From the NCBI RefSeq assembly GCF_030295745.1, contig NZ_AP027291.1, forward strand, positions 1,054,001 through 1,118,000: DNA of 64,000 nucleotides, given 5' to 3'. A program made the translations under genes and the position numbers. The notes under the pieces are model-generated. The model ran no database searches. It was given only the letters and a program-made list of their open reading frames with translations, and had not been told where the DNA came from. This document shows positions 15,871 to 23,832 of the stretch, one piece after another (position 1 is the stretch's first letter; the number at the start of each line of letters is the position of its first letter). Source of the DNA: Mycolicibacterium sp. TUM20985 (GTDB taxonomy: Bacteria; Actinomycetota; Actinomycetes; Mycobacteriales; Mycobacteriaceae).

Positions 15871-17130
15871 GTGCGTTCGGTGGAGGAGCAGCAAGCCAGG
15901 GTGGCCGCCGCCGCGGTGGCCCCTAGACCCGTGCGGGTGGCCATTGCCGAGGCGCAGGGACTGATGTGCGCCGAGGAGGTCGTCACCGAACGTCCGTTGC
16001 CCGGCTTCGACCAGGCGGCGATCGATGGTTACGCGGTGCGCAGCGTCGACGTCCTCGGCGTCGACGGCGGTGAAGACGGTGACGAGGGCGGCGCGGCCGA
16101 GGTGAGCCTGCCCGTGATGAGTGTCATCGAAGCGGGCGCCAAGACGCCGAGCCGATTGCAGCCCCGGCAGGCGGCGCGCGTGCAGACGGGTGCGCCCATG
16201 CCGACGCTGGCCGACGCGGTACTGCCGCTGCGCTGGACTGATGGCGGCGACTCCAGGGTGCGGGTGCTGCGCGGGGTGCGGTCGGGCGCCTACGTCCGTC
16301 GTACCGGTGACGACGTCCAGCCGGGTGACGTGGCGGTGCGGTCCGGAACGATCATCGGTGCGGCGCAGGTGGGGCTGCTCGCCGCGGTCGGACGCGAGCG
16401 GGTGCTGGTGCATCCACGGCCGCGGCTGTCGGTGATGAGCGTCGGCGGCGAGCTGGTCGACGTCTCGCGCACGCCGGGCAACGGACAGGTATACGACGTC
16501 AACTCCTATGCGCTGGCAGCGGCGGGGCGCGATGCCGGGGCCGAGGTCAACCGCGTCGGCATCGTGGACACCGAATCCAAGACGTTGCGCGACGTCGTCG
16601 AGGGGCAGATCAACCGCGCCGAGGTGCTGGTGATCGCCGGCGCGGTGGGGGGCACCGCCGCCGAGAGCGTGCGCGCGGTGCTGTCCGAGCTCGGGGACAT
16701 GGAGGTGGCGCGGATCGCGATGCATCCCGGGTCCGTGCAGGGCTTCGGGCAGCTGGGGCGCGACGGGGTTCCGGTGTTCCTCTTGCCCGCGAACCCGGTC
16801 AGCGCGCTGGTGGTGTTCGAGGTGATGGTGCGTCCGCTGATCCGGATGTCGCTGGGCAAGCGGCAGCCGTTGCGGCGCGTCGTCCAGGCCCGCACGCTGT
16901 CGCCGATCTCGTCGGTGGCCGGGCGCAAGGGCTATCTTCGCGGTCAGTTGATGCGCGATCAGGACACCGGTGAATATCTGGTGCAGGCACTCGGCGGGGC
17001 GCCCGGTGCGTCGTCGCACCTGTTGGCGACGCTGGCCGAGGCGAACTGCCTGGTGGTGATCCCCAGCGATGCGGAGCAGGTCCGTACCGGCGAGATCGTG
17101 GACGTGGCCTTCCTCGCCCAGCGCGGCTGA
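15871..17130 (+). CDS. glp: MoeA/gephyrin-like protein, probable division scaffold Glp
   Basis: 419-aa MoeA-fold protein (annotated moeA1 in M. tuberculosis, Rv0994). Domain layout follows MoeA: N-terminal PGFDQAAIDGYAVRS, the beta domain with RLQPRQAARVQTGAPMPTLADAVLP, the MoaB-like domain, and a C-terminal beta domain. Catalytic-type motifs have drifted: the usual SGGVSVG loop reads AGAVGGTAAES, and GNPVS reads ANPVS. In Corynebacterium the orthologue Glp binds FtsZ and the membrane receptor GlpR at the septum rather than making molybdenum cofactor; the neighbouring gene here is that receptor. GTG 15871 follows GGAGAAAGG and is preferred to GTG 15838. Confidence 0.85.
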   Translation: MRSVEEQQARVAAAAVAPRPVRVAIAEAQGLMCAEEVVTERPLPGFDQAAIDGYAVRSVDVLGVDGGEDGDEGGAAEVSLPVMSVIEAGAKTPSRLQPRQAARVQTGAPMPTLADAVLPLRWTDGGDSRVRVLRGVRSGAYVRRTGDDVQPGDVAVRSGTIIGAAQVGLLAAVGRERVLVHPRPRLSVMSVGGELVDVSRTPGNGQVYDVNSYALAAAGRDAGAEVNRVGIVDTESKTLRDVVEGQINRAEVLVIAGAVGGTAAESVRAVLSELGDMEVARIAMHPGSVQGFGQLGRDGVPVFLLPANPVSALVVFEVMVRPLIRMSLGKRQPLRRVVQARTLSPISSVAGRKGYLRGQLMRDQDTGEYLVQALGGAPGASSHLLATLAEANCLVVIPSDAEQVRTGEIVDVAFLAQRG

Positions 17131-17142
17131 CGAAGCAGCGAC

Positions 17143-17796
17143 ATGAACCTCTGGCGGTCGCCTTCCCTGCATCCCGGCTGGCCGAAGGCCGTTGGCCCGC
17201 TGCGGGTAGCCGCGGGTCTGGTTCGGCTGCGCCCGGTCCGGCTGCGCGACGGTGCGGTGTGGAGCCACCTCCGGCTGGCCGATCAGGCTCATCTGGAGCC
17301 GTGGGAGCCGGTCGCCGAGGTGAATTGGGAAGCGCGCCACACTCTTTCGGCATGGCCCTCGATCTGCTCCGGTCTACGCGCCGAGGCGCGCAGGGGTCGT
17401 ATGCTGCCCTATGCGATCGAGCTCGACGGCGAGTTCTGTGGCCAACTCACGATCGGCAACGTGACGCACGGAGCGCTGAGGTCGGCTTGGATCGGGTATT
17501 GGGTGGCCAAGGAGCGCAACGGTGGCGGGGTGGCGACGGCTGCGCTGGCGCTGGGGCTCGACCACGGCTTCGGTCCGGTCGGTCTGCACCGGATCGAGGC
17601 GACGGTCCGGCCCGAGAATGCGCCGAGCCGAGCCGTGCTGGCCAAGACCCGCTTTCGCGAGGAAGGTCTGTTGAAGCGCTATCTGGAGGTCGACGGGGCG
17701 TGGCGGGACCACCTCCTGGTCGCCATCACGGTCGAGGAGCTGGCGGGCTCGGCAACGTCGGCGCTGGTGCGCGACGGAAAGGCAAATTGGGCCTAG
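17143..17796 (+). CDS. rimJ: GNAT N-acetyltransferase, RimJ-like
   Basis: 217-aa GCN5-type acetyltransferase of the RimJ/RimL group. Acetyl-CoA region: CGQLTIGNVTHGALRSAWIGYWVAKERNGGGVATAALAL, with the family turn LHRIEATVRPENAPSRAVLAKTRFREEGLLKRYLEVDGAWRDHLL near the end. Starts 12 bp after glp and is probably co-transcribed with it. Same position as Rv0995. The natural target (ribosomal protein, other N-termini, or a division protein given the context) is not known. Confidence 0.88.
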   Translation: MNLWRSPSLHPGWPKAVGPLRVAAGLVRLRPVRLRDGAVWSHLRLADQAHLEPWEPVAEVNWEARHTLSAWPSICSGLRAEARRGRMLPYAIELDGEFCGQLTIGNVTHGALRSAWIGYWVAKERNGGGVATAALALGLDHGFGPVGLHRIEATVRPENAPSRAVLAKTRFREEGLLKRYLEVDGAWRDHLLVAITVEELAGSATSALVRDGKANWA

Positions 17797-17929
17797 ACCT
17801 GTGGCAGTTGTGACATATGGGACGGATGTGCTTGTCATGGGCGAATTACAGGTGTGTAATTGACCTCGGCGCGTCGCCCCCGGATGTGCTGGTCACGGAC
17901 CTAACCTCAAGGGGAAAGGAGCCGGCGAC

Positions 17930-19036
17930 ATGCCAAGCATTCCCCAATCCCTTCTGTGGATCTCGTTAGTCGTCCTGTGGTTGTTCGTCCTGGTTCCGAT
18001 GTTGATCAGCAAGCGAGACACTGTTCGCCGGACCAGTGACGTGGCGCTCGCGACGCGCGTGGTGAACACCGGCAGTGGCGCGCGCCTGCTGCGCCGCCGC
18101 AAGCCGGCCGCCGGCCACCACAGCGACCCCGACTGGCGTCCGACGCACGAGGAGATCGACGAGTACGACGACGACGATCCCGTCACCGACCCGCGAAAGG
18201 CCGTCGTGGTGATGGCCGCCGCCAAGGTCGAGGCCGAATCCGAGTACCTCGACGTCGACGTCGTCGACGAGGACTCCGGCGCCCTGCCCCTTGGCGCGAC
18301 GGCGCGAACGGCGTTCGACCAGGAGCCCGTGCTACCGCTGGTCTTCGACGACAACACCGCGACGTTCACGGTCGACGACCTCCAGGAAGTCGACGAGGTC
18401 ACAGGCACCGACGAGGAGTTCGAGGACGAGGACGAGTTCGACGCCGACGCGGAAGCCGAGTTCGCGACTGACGACGAAGCGATGACCGACGAATTCGCCA
18501 CCGCCGCCGCGGACGACTACGACTACGACTACGAGTACGTCGACGACTCGTCGGGACTCGAGGCGTCGCCGGACCCCGACCTGCACGTCGCAGGCACCAA
18601 GTCGCAGGAACGTCGCCGCGCCTACGAGTCGAAGACGGCCGCCGCGGTGAGCGCGCGAAAGTTCCGGTTCCGCAAGCGAATGCTGATGGCCATGTCAGCG
18701 CTACTGCTGAGCAGTGCCATCGCGGCGTACGTGGTGTCCCCGACCTTCTGGTGGGTCTGCGGCACGGTGGGCGTGGTGACCGTGCTGTACCTGGGCTACC
18801 TGCGGCGGCAGACGCGCATCGAGGAGCAGGTGCGCCGCAGGCGGGCTCAGCGCATGATGCGCTCGCACCTCGGCGTCGAGAACACTCGCGACCCGGAGTT
18901 CGACGTCGTTCCGGCCCGGTTGCGGCGCCCCGGATCAGTGGTGTTGGAGATCGACGACGAGGATCCGATCTTCGAGCATTTGGACTATGCCCCGTTCGCA
19001 CGTGAGTACGACCTGCCGCGCGCCGCTGGTCAGTAG
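17930..19036 (+). CDS. glpR: Membrane receptor of the Glp division module (GlpR, Rv0996 homologue)
   Basis: 368-aa membrane protein. One transmembrane helix at residues ~4-25, a long highly acidic disordered region (~70-225) with a DYDYDYEYVDD stretch near 196-206, two further helices at ~250-290, and a basic then acidic C-terminal tail. It has no enzyme motif. By synteny (glp-rimJ-glpR) and topology it is the counterpart of corynebacterial GlpR, which recruits Glp to the septal membrane. ATG follows a strong AAGGGGAAAGGAG site. A 133-bp gap separates it from rimJ, so it may have its own promoter. Confidence 0.82.
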   Translation: MPSIPQSLLWISLVVLWLFVLVPMLISKRDTVRRTSDVALATRVVNTGSGARLLRRRKPAAGHHSDPDWRPTHEEIDEYDDDDPVTDPRKAVVVMAAAKVEAESEYLDVDVVDEDSGALPLGATARTAFDQEPVLPLVFDDNTATFTVDDLQEVDEVTGTDEEFEDEDEFDADAEAEFATDDEAMTDEFATAAADDYDYDYEYVDDSSGLEASPDPDLHVAGTKSQERRRAYESKTAAAVSARKFRFRKRMLMAMSALLLSSAIAAYVVSPTFWWVCGTVGVVTVLYLGYLRRQTRIEEQVRRRRAQRMMRSHLGVENTRDPEFDVVPARLRRPGSVVLEIDDEDPIFEHLDYAPFAREYDLPRAAGQ

Positions 19037-19087
19037 CTCGGATTTCTAGCGCAGCACCGTCACTGGTAGCCTGTGCTACCGGTACAA

Positions 19088-19160
19088 GGGGCTATAGCGC
19101 AGTTGGTAGCGCGTCTCGTTCGCATCGAGAAGGTCAGGGGTTCGATTCCCCTTAGCTCCA
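19088..19160 (+). tRNA. tRNA-Ala (anticodon CGC)
   Basis: 73-nt tRNA. Acceptor stem GGGGCTA pairs with TAGCTCC and includes the G3-U70 pair that identifies alanine tRNAs. Anticodon loop TTCGCAT gives anticodon CGC. T-arm GGGGTTCGATTCCCC is standard; CCA end is encoded. Its 3' half is repeated at 19977-20019, marking it as an integration target. Confidence 0.97.
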
Positions 19161-19162
19161 CA
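19121..19162 (+). repeat. Left att-like core within tRNA-Ala
   Basis: The tRNA 3' half from the anticodon loop through CCA plus two bases. It recurs about 0.86 kb downstream with four to five differences, the pattern left by a tyrosine-recombinase element that uses a tRNA 3' end as attB. Confidence 0.7.
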
Positions 19163-19216
19163 AGTTTTGGCAGGTAGAGAAGCTATCAGAGTTAGCCAGA
19201 AGGGTAGTCGCAAAGG

Positions 19217-19247
19217 CTCCGGACCCACCAGGGGTCCGCGCAGGATT
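19217..19247 (+). repeat. 31-bp direct repeat, copy 1
   Basis: Begins CTCCGGACCCACCAGGG and ends GCAGGATT; 28 of 31 positions match copy 2 at 19837-19867. Role unknown: candidate integrase arm site or duplicated gene end. Confidence 0.6.
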
Positions 19248-19336
19248 AGCGCAGCGGACCCGCGAGGGCCTTTCGGACCCATTCAGGAGCTGATCGGGGT
19301 CCTACCCGAAAGCATCCAGAGGGCTTCGAGCCGCCG

Positions 19337-19693
19337 TCATTCGTGGCACCACACCGCCGTGGATTCATGCCAGGTTGCTCGACGGAGGTAGCCCGGATCG
19401 CCGGGCAGAAATCCACGCAGGTCAGTGATTCCCACGACGCCGTCGCCGATGGCTTCACCATTGTTCGATGTGCATGTTCGTAGACCGACGTCCTTCGAGA
19501 GCCTCTGTAGAGTCGCGCTCTGCTGAAGGAAGTGCTCCTCGTCGGCAAGGACGGAGTCTTGGTGTTCGAGTAGGCGCATCCGCTCCCACGGCGCAGCGAG
19601 AGCGGCATATTCGCCCACCAAATCGAAGTTGACGTGAAGAGTTGGCACCGTGAACATGCGGATCGCGATCACGCGGTCATCGACTGCACTCAT
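19337..19693 (-). CDS. Hypothetical protein in the att-bounded segment
   Basis: Possible 118-aa protein (start MSAVDDRVIAIRMFTV, ending ATWHESTAVWCHE) with a balanced amino-acid composition unlike a shadow frame. It has no recognised domain, signal or membrane segment. An in-frame extension upstream to 19807 is possible. No strong ribosome site. Could be a remnant of the lost element or a spurious frame. Confidence 0.4.
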   Translation of the reverse strand: MSAVDDRVIAIRMFTVPTLHVNFDLVGEYAALAAPWERMRLLEHQDSVLADEEHFLQQSATLQRLSKDVGLRTCTSNNGEAIGDGVVGITDLRGFLPGDPGYLRRATWHESTAVWCHE

Positions 19694-19836
19694 GTGCTTG
19701 TGTGCCCAGGATGGTCCGCCCCCAACCCTGCACACCGACGACGTCGACCCGTCGTTACCCGCGAACCCCGCAACGGCCACCCAGGTCACGCACCCGACCG
19801 CCCGCAAATAGTTTGCTGACCTCTTGCCTAGACACC

Positions 19837-19867
19837 CTCCGGACCCACCAGGGACCCACGCAGGATT
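19837..19867 (+). repeat. 31-bp direct repeat, copy 2
   Basis: Second copy of the repeat at 19217-19247, lying 110 bp before the right att-like core. Confidence 0.6.
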
Positions 19868-19976
19868 TCGCGTTCACGACGACCATCACGGCCAACAGTC
19901 CTGAGCTGGACTTATGTGGTCTAACCATCAGAACTTGTTCTGACAAAAGCCCAGGTCGAGGTCTAAATCTATTGTC

Positions 19977-20019
19977 CGCATCGAGAGGGTCAGGGTTTTC
20001 GAATCCCCTTAGCTCCACA
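19977..20019 (+). repeat. Right att-like copy of the tRNA-Ala 3' half
   Basis: Matches tRNA positions from the anticodon loop to CCA plus CA, with a one-base insertion in the T-loop region (GGGTTTTCGAATCCCC) and a few substitutions. It cannot be a functional tRNA. It marks the distal end of an insertion targeted at tRNA-Ala. Confidence 0.72.
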
Positions 20020-20065
20020 GAGCTTCACGCCGCGTTGCGTTCGGCCGCCGCCGCCGCGAAAGCGG

Positions 20066-20680
20066 TTAGTGCGGCGTACTGACCGTGGTGGTGAGGATGC
20101 TCGACATCACCAGCTGTAGATACGGCCGGTACAGATCCTCGCCATCGAGGTGACTACTGATCGTGATTCCGTCGCTGGCGGCGATCACCACGCGAGCCAA
20201 GGTCTCCGCCGGGATGCTGAGCGTGCCTCCGATTCGAGCGACGTTCTCATCAATGAAGTCGCCCAGTGCCCGAATCGTTTCAAGCCGTTGGGCCGCAACG
20301 CCTTCGCGCGCTTCGGGATTTCGAAGCAGCAAGAGCGATAGCTCGTAACCCAATGCGGCCCTGTCCGTTCCGCTGCTGAGGTCGCGCCACCGAATGGCAA
20401 GTTCGTCGATGTTGATGTCACCGGTCGTGTGAAATGACTGCATGACTTCGGCGAACCCGTCGAGGAATTGCTGTCGTTGGCGTTCGACGACGGCGAGAAA
20501 CAGCTTTTCCTTGGCGCCGAACTGCGAATAGATCGCTCCCCGAGTGAATCCCGCGACGTCGGCAATGTCCTCCAGCGCAGCACCGCTCAGCCCCTTGCGT
20601 GCGAAGACCTCCTCGGCGGCGTCCAACAGCACGCTTCGGATGTGCTCAGCCCGTCGCTCTCGGGTCCAACGTTCCGCCAT
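20066..20680 (-). CDS. TetR-family transcriptional regulator
   Basis: 204-aa TetR repressor. DNA-binding domain at residues ~10-60: RSVLLDAAEEVFARKGLSGAALEDIADVAGFTRGAIYSQFGAKEKLFLAVV. The ligand-binding C-terminal domain is typical in length. The ATG at 20678-20680 with GGGAGGA upstream is used; a frame extending to 21016 is shadow of the neighbouring gene. It starts 4 bp after the stop of the upstream 181-aa gene, so the two form an operon. Twin ATACA/TGTAT palindromes before that operon are its likely operators, controlling both directions. Confidence 0.92.
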   Translation of the reverse strand: MAERWTRERRAEHIRSVLLDAAEEVFARKGLSGAALEDIADVAGFTRGAIYSQFGAKEKLFLAVVERQRQQFLDGFAEVMQSFHTTGDINIDELAIRWRDLSSGTDRAALGYELSLLLLRNPEAREGVAAQRLETIRALGDFIDENVARIGGTLSIPAETLARVVIAASDGITISSHLDGEDLYRPYLQLVMSSILTTTVSTPH

Positions 20681-20684
20681 GTCT

Positions 20685-21230
20685 TCATCCTCCCACCATG
20701 TTGAGTCGCGGTGAGGTTGCCCGCCGCTCGAGCAACGACACTTGCTGCTGCTGGTCGACGACTCCTGATGCGGCCCAGAACTGTTCGCGATCCCCGGTTC
20801 GGCTAGTGAGGCCTGCGACGAGGGCTGCGCGGGCCTTGAACGCTCGGGCGGCTGCACTGAGGTCGTGTCCAGCCGGTTCGAGCAGGTAGGTCGGTCGCTC
20901 TGGCAAATGCAGTCCCCACAGCAACACGTCGATGTGCCGTCCAGCGAGTGACTTCCGGACCGGACCGGACACCCGGCCATCTGGACCGACCAAGTCGATC
21001 GGCATCGCCACGACATGCTGAACAGCTACAGCGATGGAGTGCAATGGATCGGTTGGTGCATGACGTCCGCCGGTATCGGCGCCGAGGATCTTCAGAGGCA
21101 GTGTGCTGTGGCAGTCGTTGGAGAAGACTCTGACCTGCCAGCCCGCGAGCGCGCGGTCGCAGATTAAGCCTCCCGCGCAGTCGACGGCATCGGCGACGCT
21201 GTGGGCCATCACATCGAGTTGGTAGATCAT
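20685..21230 (-). CDS. Conserved-type hypothetical protein linked to TetR regulator
   Basis: 181-aa protein starting MIYQLDVMAHSVADAVDCAGGLICDRALAGWQVRVF, with no signal or membrane segment. I do not recognise a named domain; I recall similar proteins next to TetR genes in other mycobacteria but cannot verify it. It could be a ligand-sensing partner of the regulator. ATG with GAGGTCC upstream; translationally close to the TetR gene. Divergent from the Rieske operon across the operator region. Confidence 0.72.
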   Translation of the reverse strand: MIYQLDVMAHSVADAVDCAGGLICDRALAGWQVRVFSNDCHSTLPLKILGADTGGRHAPTDPLHSIAVAVQHVVAMPIDLVGPDGRVSGPVRKSLAGRHIDVLLWGLHLPERPTYLLEPAGHDLSAAARAFKARAALVAGLTSRTGDREQFWAASGVVDQQQQVSLLERRATSPRLNMVGG

Positions 21231-21253
21231 GGCGGACCTCCCGAGCCACTTCG

Positions 21254-21286
21254 ATACACACTTGTATTGGCGATACATCAATGTAT
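21254..21286. promoter_or_regulatory. Twin TetR-type operators between divergent transcripts
   Basis: Two 14-bp perfect palindromes: ATACA-N4-TGTAT at 21254-21267 and ATACATCAATGTAT at 21273-21286, centres 19 bp apart. The AT-rich block stands out from the GC-rich surroundings, lies between the hypothetical-TetR operon and the Rieske operon, and fits cooperative binding by two TetR dimers. Confidence 0.75.
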
Positions 21287-21413
21287 AACATGGTCGCGGT
21301 CACCCTTCCTAGAGGCGGAGTCGCGGCGCGGACGCCGTTGAAGCCGCTGGGCCGCTACCAACCACACGATGTCGATGCGACCGGACTTCCGGTCGTCGAC
21401 GAGGAGGACTGCC

Positions 21414-22781
21414 GTGTTGCAAGCCAGACGACCCGGTGAATGGGCCGAACAGAATTCCGGAACCGGTCTGGGATTGGCCGAGGTAAAGCCCGGCACGTAC
21501 AAGATGACGATTCCGACGGATCGTTACACGTCGCCCGAATACGCCGCGCGTGAGCGGGACGCGATCTGGATGAAGGTGTGGCAGATCGCCGGCCGCGTCG
21601 AGGATCTCCCGAAAGTCGGCGACTGGAAGAAGTATGAGGTCCACGACCAGTCCTTCATCATTGCGCGTGGAAAGGACCAGAAGCTACGCGGATTCGTCAA
21701 TGCGTGCCGGCACCGCGGCAACGCGCTCTGCATCACCGAGACCGGCAACGCCAAGCGCGGATTCCTCTGTCAGTATCACCTCTGGTCCTATGACCTCGAG
21801 GGCAGACTGCGCGGAATGCTGCGCGAAGAGCTCGTCGGCACCATCGACAAGGCCGACAACGGACTACTCCAGGTGCCGGTCGACACGTTCGCCGGCTTCA
21901 TCTTCCTCAACCCCGACCCCCACGCCGCACCACTGCGCGAGTACCTGGGGGAGGAGGTCTACAACCTGTTGGAGCCCTACAACATCGACCAGTTCACCAC
22001 GGTGATGGATGTCAAGGAAGCCATCGACTGCAACTGGAAAGTCGTCATGGACGCCTTCGAAGAGGGCTACCACATCAACGGCATCCATCCCCAGCTGCTC
22101 GCGGTGCTGCACATCAACCCGGCGACAGCGCGCTACCAGTTCTTCGAAAACCACAGCGTCGCAATGGCTCCATTTGAGGTGGCTGGCGCCGGCGACCGGC
22201 AGCAGGTCGACGGAATGATGGCCCTCCCCGAGACCTTCCCCGGCACGGTCGCGGTAATCCCGCGGTTCCAAGAACTCCTCGCGCCCTACCTGGGCGAGGA
22301 CGGAAACGTCGCGTTTCCGGAGGGCGTCACTGCCCGCGCACTGCTGCAGCAGGCCACCCGTGAGGTTCTGACCGGCATGGGCCTCGATGTTAGCGACTTG
22401 ACCGACAATCAGATGGTCGACAACCAGGGCTGGGTGCTGTTCCCCAACTACTTCATGACGGTTCGCGCAGGCGAATGCCACGTGGTCATGGCGGCACCGC
22501 ACCCCGATGGTGATCCGAACCGGTGCATCTGGCATGTGACCAGTTACATTTATCTGCCGGATGAGTTTCGCGATGCCGTTCGCGCCGAAGCGGTCGTAGT
22601 GGATACGCCGGGAAGTCACAAATATTTCGAGGCGCTTCAGCAGGATTACGTGCAGATGCCGCGCCAGCAGCTGGGCTTGCGCAACGACCGGCTCGACCAC
22701 ATCTCGCTGGTCAAGGAGGAAGTCGTCATCGCCCACTTTCATTCAGTGCTCGACCGTTACATGGCAGAGCACGCGAAATAA
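21414..22781 (+). CDS. Rieske-type non-heme iron oxygenase, alpha subunit
   Basis: 455-aa aromatic-ring-hydroxylating-type oxygenase. Rieske [2Fe-2S] domain about residues 45-150 with CRHRG and CQYHLW as ligands. Catalytic domain contains NWKVVMDAFEEGYHINGIHP, with the two iron His in HINGIH. The GTG start at 21414 follows GAGGAGG; a longer frame begins at 21369. It would insert oxygen into an organic substrate using electrons from a ferredoxin/reductase, none of which is encoded nearby. First gene of the plus-strand catabolic operon under the twin operators. Substrate unknown. Confidence 0.92.
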   Translation: MLQARRPGEWAEQNSGTGLGLAEVKPGTYKMTIPTDRYTSPEYAARERDAIWMKVWQIAGRVEDLPKVGDWKKYEVHDQSFIIARGKDQKLRGFVNACRHRGNALCITETGNAKRGFLCQYHLWSYDLEGRLRGMLREELVGTIDKADNGLLQVPVDTFAGFIFLNPDPHAAPLREYLGEEVYNLLEPYNIDQFTTVMDVKEAIDCNWKVVMDAFEEGYHINGIHPQLLAVLHINPATARYQFFENHSVAMAPFEVAGAGDRQQVDGMMALPETFPGTVAVIPRFQELLAPYLGEDGNVAFPEGVTARALLQQATREVLTGMGLDVSDLTDNQMVDNQGWVLFPNYFMTVRAGECHVVMAAPHPDGDPNRCIWHVTSYIYLPDEFRDAVRAEAVVVDTPGSHKYFEALQQDYVQMPRQQLGLRNDRLDHISLVKEEVVIAHFHSVLDRYMAEHAK

Positions 22782-22846
22782 CCGCGGCCACATGTCATTT
22801 CAATACCCCAATTGTCAACACCCCGCTCACAGAGGACTCCAACAAC

Positions 22847-23374
22847 GTGAACACCGAAGAGCGCATCGCTCACCATGTCCGGATGGCCGAGGCCTATCGC
22901 GACGCCTACCTACGTCAGGGCATCCAGGACGGCGAGGCATTCGCCGATGCGTGGAAGTTCGCCGACGACGGCGCCTACGTCTCGCCATACTTCACCGGTG
23001 ATCAGGTGTTTCCGTTCAGCGAGTTCCCTTCCGACACCGCCAAGGCATCGACGATGGAGGCCAAGGCGTACTCGCTGACCTTTCCGGACTGGATGCCGGC
23101 GTCCTTCAACTACTGGCCGGCCAACAACGGTGTCGTGATGAAGACCCGGTGGGAAGGGCATCGAAAGGACACCGGCGAGAAGATGGGCTTCTACTCCTAC
23201 AGCTTCATCGATACGAACGACGCGGGTGAGCTCACCCGCTGGGAGACTCACGTCAACGATGAGTACAACGCGTTCCTCGACGTCGCCATCGGCGTACACG
23301 GCCCATTCCACGGCACCGGCGAATACGTCCAGGCACTTGAGCGCACCCTCGCCGCGGCAGGAGTGGCAGTATGA
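22847..23374 (+). CDS. NTF2/SnoaL-like protein 1
   Basis: 175-aa soluble protein of probable NTF2/SnoaL-like fold (amphipathic N-terminal helix, then beta-rich segments such as NNGVVMKTRWEGHRKDTGEKMGFYSYSFI). GTG start. It overlaps the next gene by 4 bp and follows the Rieske gene by 65 bp. Members act as isomerases, dehydratases or small oxygenase subunits; Rieske beta subunits share this fold, so a structural role with the upstream oxygenase is possible. No catalytic residue can be assigned with confidence. Confidence 0.72.
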   Translation: MNTEERIAHHVRMAEAYRDAYLRQGIQDGEAFADAWKFADDGAYVSPYFTGDQVFPFSEFPSDTAKASTMEAKAYSLTFPDWMPASFNYWPANNGVVMKTRWEGHRKDTGEKMGFYSYSFIDTNDAGELTRWETHVNDEYNAFLDVAIGVHGPFHGTGEYVQALERTLAAAGVAV

Positions 23375-23832
23375 CGACGATCGACGACGTCATCGGCGAG
23401 ACTTCCGGGCGGTCGCGCGCCGTACTCGACTACAGCCAGACCACCAAGGCTTTGGTGAAAGCTGCCAAGGAGCCAGGGTTTTCGGTCGATAGCTGGGGCC
23501 CGCTGGCCGAGCTGATCGCGGTCGACGACTTCCTCCGCATCGGCCCGTTCAGGGACGAGATGAAATGGCCGGCATATACCGAGTTCCTGACCGGCTGGGC
23601 GATGTCCTCGGAATGGGACTGCTCGTTCAAGCGGATCACCGAGACTCCCGATGTGGTGTTCCTCGAACTGGAGGAACGTAGCCAGATCGGCGACTTCAGC
23701 AGCGTCGTCAACTCGGTGTCTGTCTATGAGTTCAACGCGGACGACAAGATTACGTTCGTCGCCGTCTACCTGCAGATGCAACTGCCGGACGGCATGATCC
23801 CCAACCTCGACGCCGCGGAAGGCACGCAGTGA
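23371..23832 (+). CDS. NTF2/SnoaL-like protein 2
   Basis: 153-aa protein, probably a second NTF2-fold member (GPLAELIAVDDFLRIGPFRDEMKWPAYTEFLTGWA, then FKRITETPDVVFLELEERSQIGDFSS and KITFVAVYLQMQLP). The start ATG overlaps the upstream stop and its own stop overlaps the P450 start, so translation is coupled on both sides. Pairing of two adjacent NTF2-like genes suggests a heteromer or two related steps. Confidence 0.72.
   Translation: MTTIDDVIGETSGRSRAVLDYSQTTKALVKAAKEPGFSVDSWGPLAELIAVDDFLRIGPFRDEMKWPAYTEFLTGWAMSSEWDCSFKRITETPDVVFLELEERSQIGDFSSVVNSVSVYEFNADDKITFVAVYLQMQLPDGMIPNLDAAEGTQ

Larger units (their letters stand above)
19163..19976. other. Decayed DNA between tRNA and its partial copy
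   Basis: About 0.8 kb with no recognisable integrase or excisionase. It contains 31-bp near-identical direct repeats (19217-19247 and 19837-19867, three mismatches) that both translate as SGPTRxPRRI, and one possible 118-aa gene on the minus strand. Composition is less GC-rich near the right end than the flanking genes. Best read as the remnant of an integrated element after loss of most of its genes. Confidence 0.55.

Noticed and set aside
18332..18586. Minus-strand Val-rich frame opposite the acidic region of glpR
   Set aside because: Simple antisense of repeated Asp codons (GTC/GTA), not a gene.
19076..19282. Minus-strand frame across the tRNA (product containing GNRTPDLLDANETRYQLRYSP)
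   Set aside because: This peptide is the antisense translation of a tRNA 3' half, a well-known spurious annotation; no start signal or domain.
20599..20889. Plus-strand frame opposite the TetR operon
   Set aside because: Arg-rich, no start signal, lies across the coding regions of two coherent minus-strand genes.
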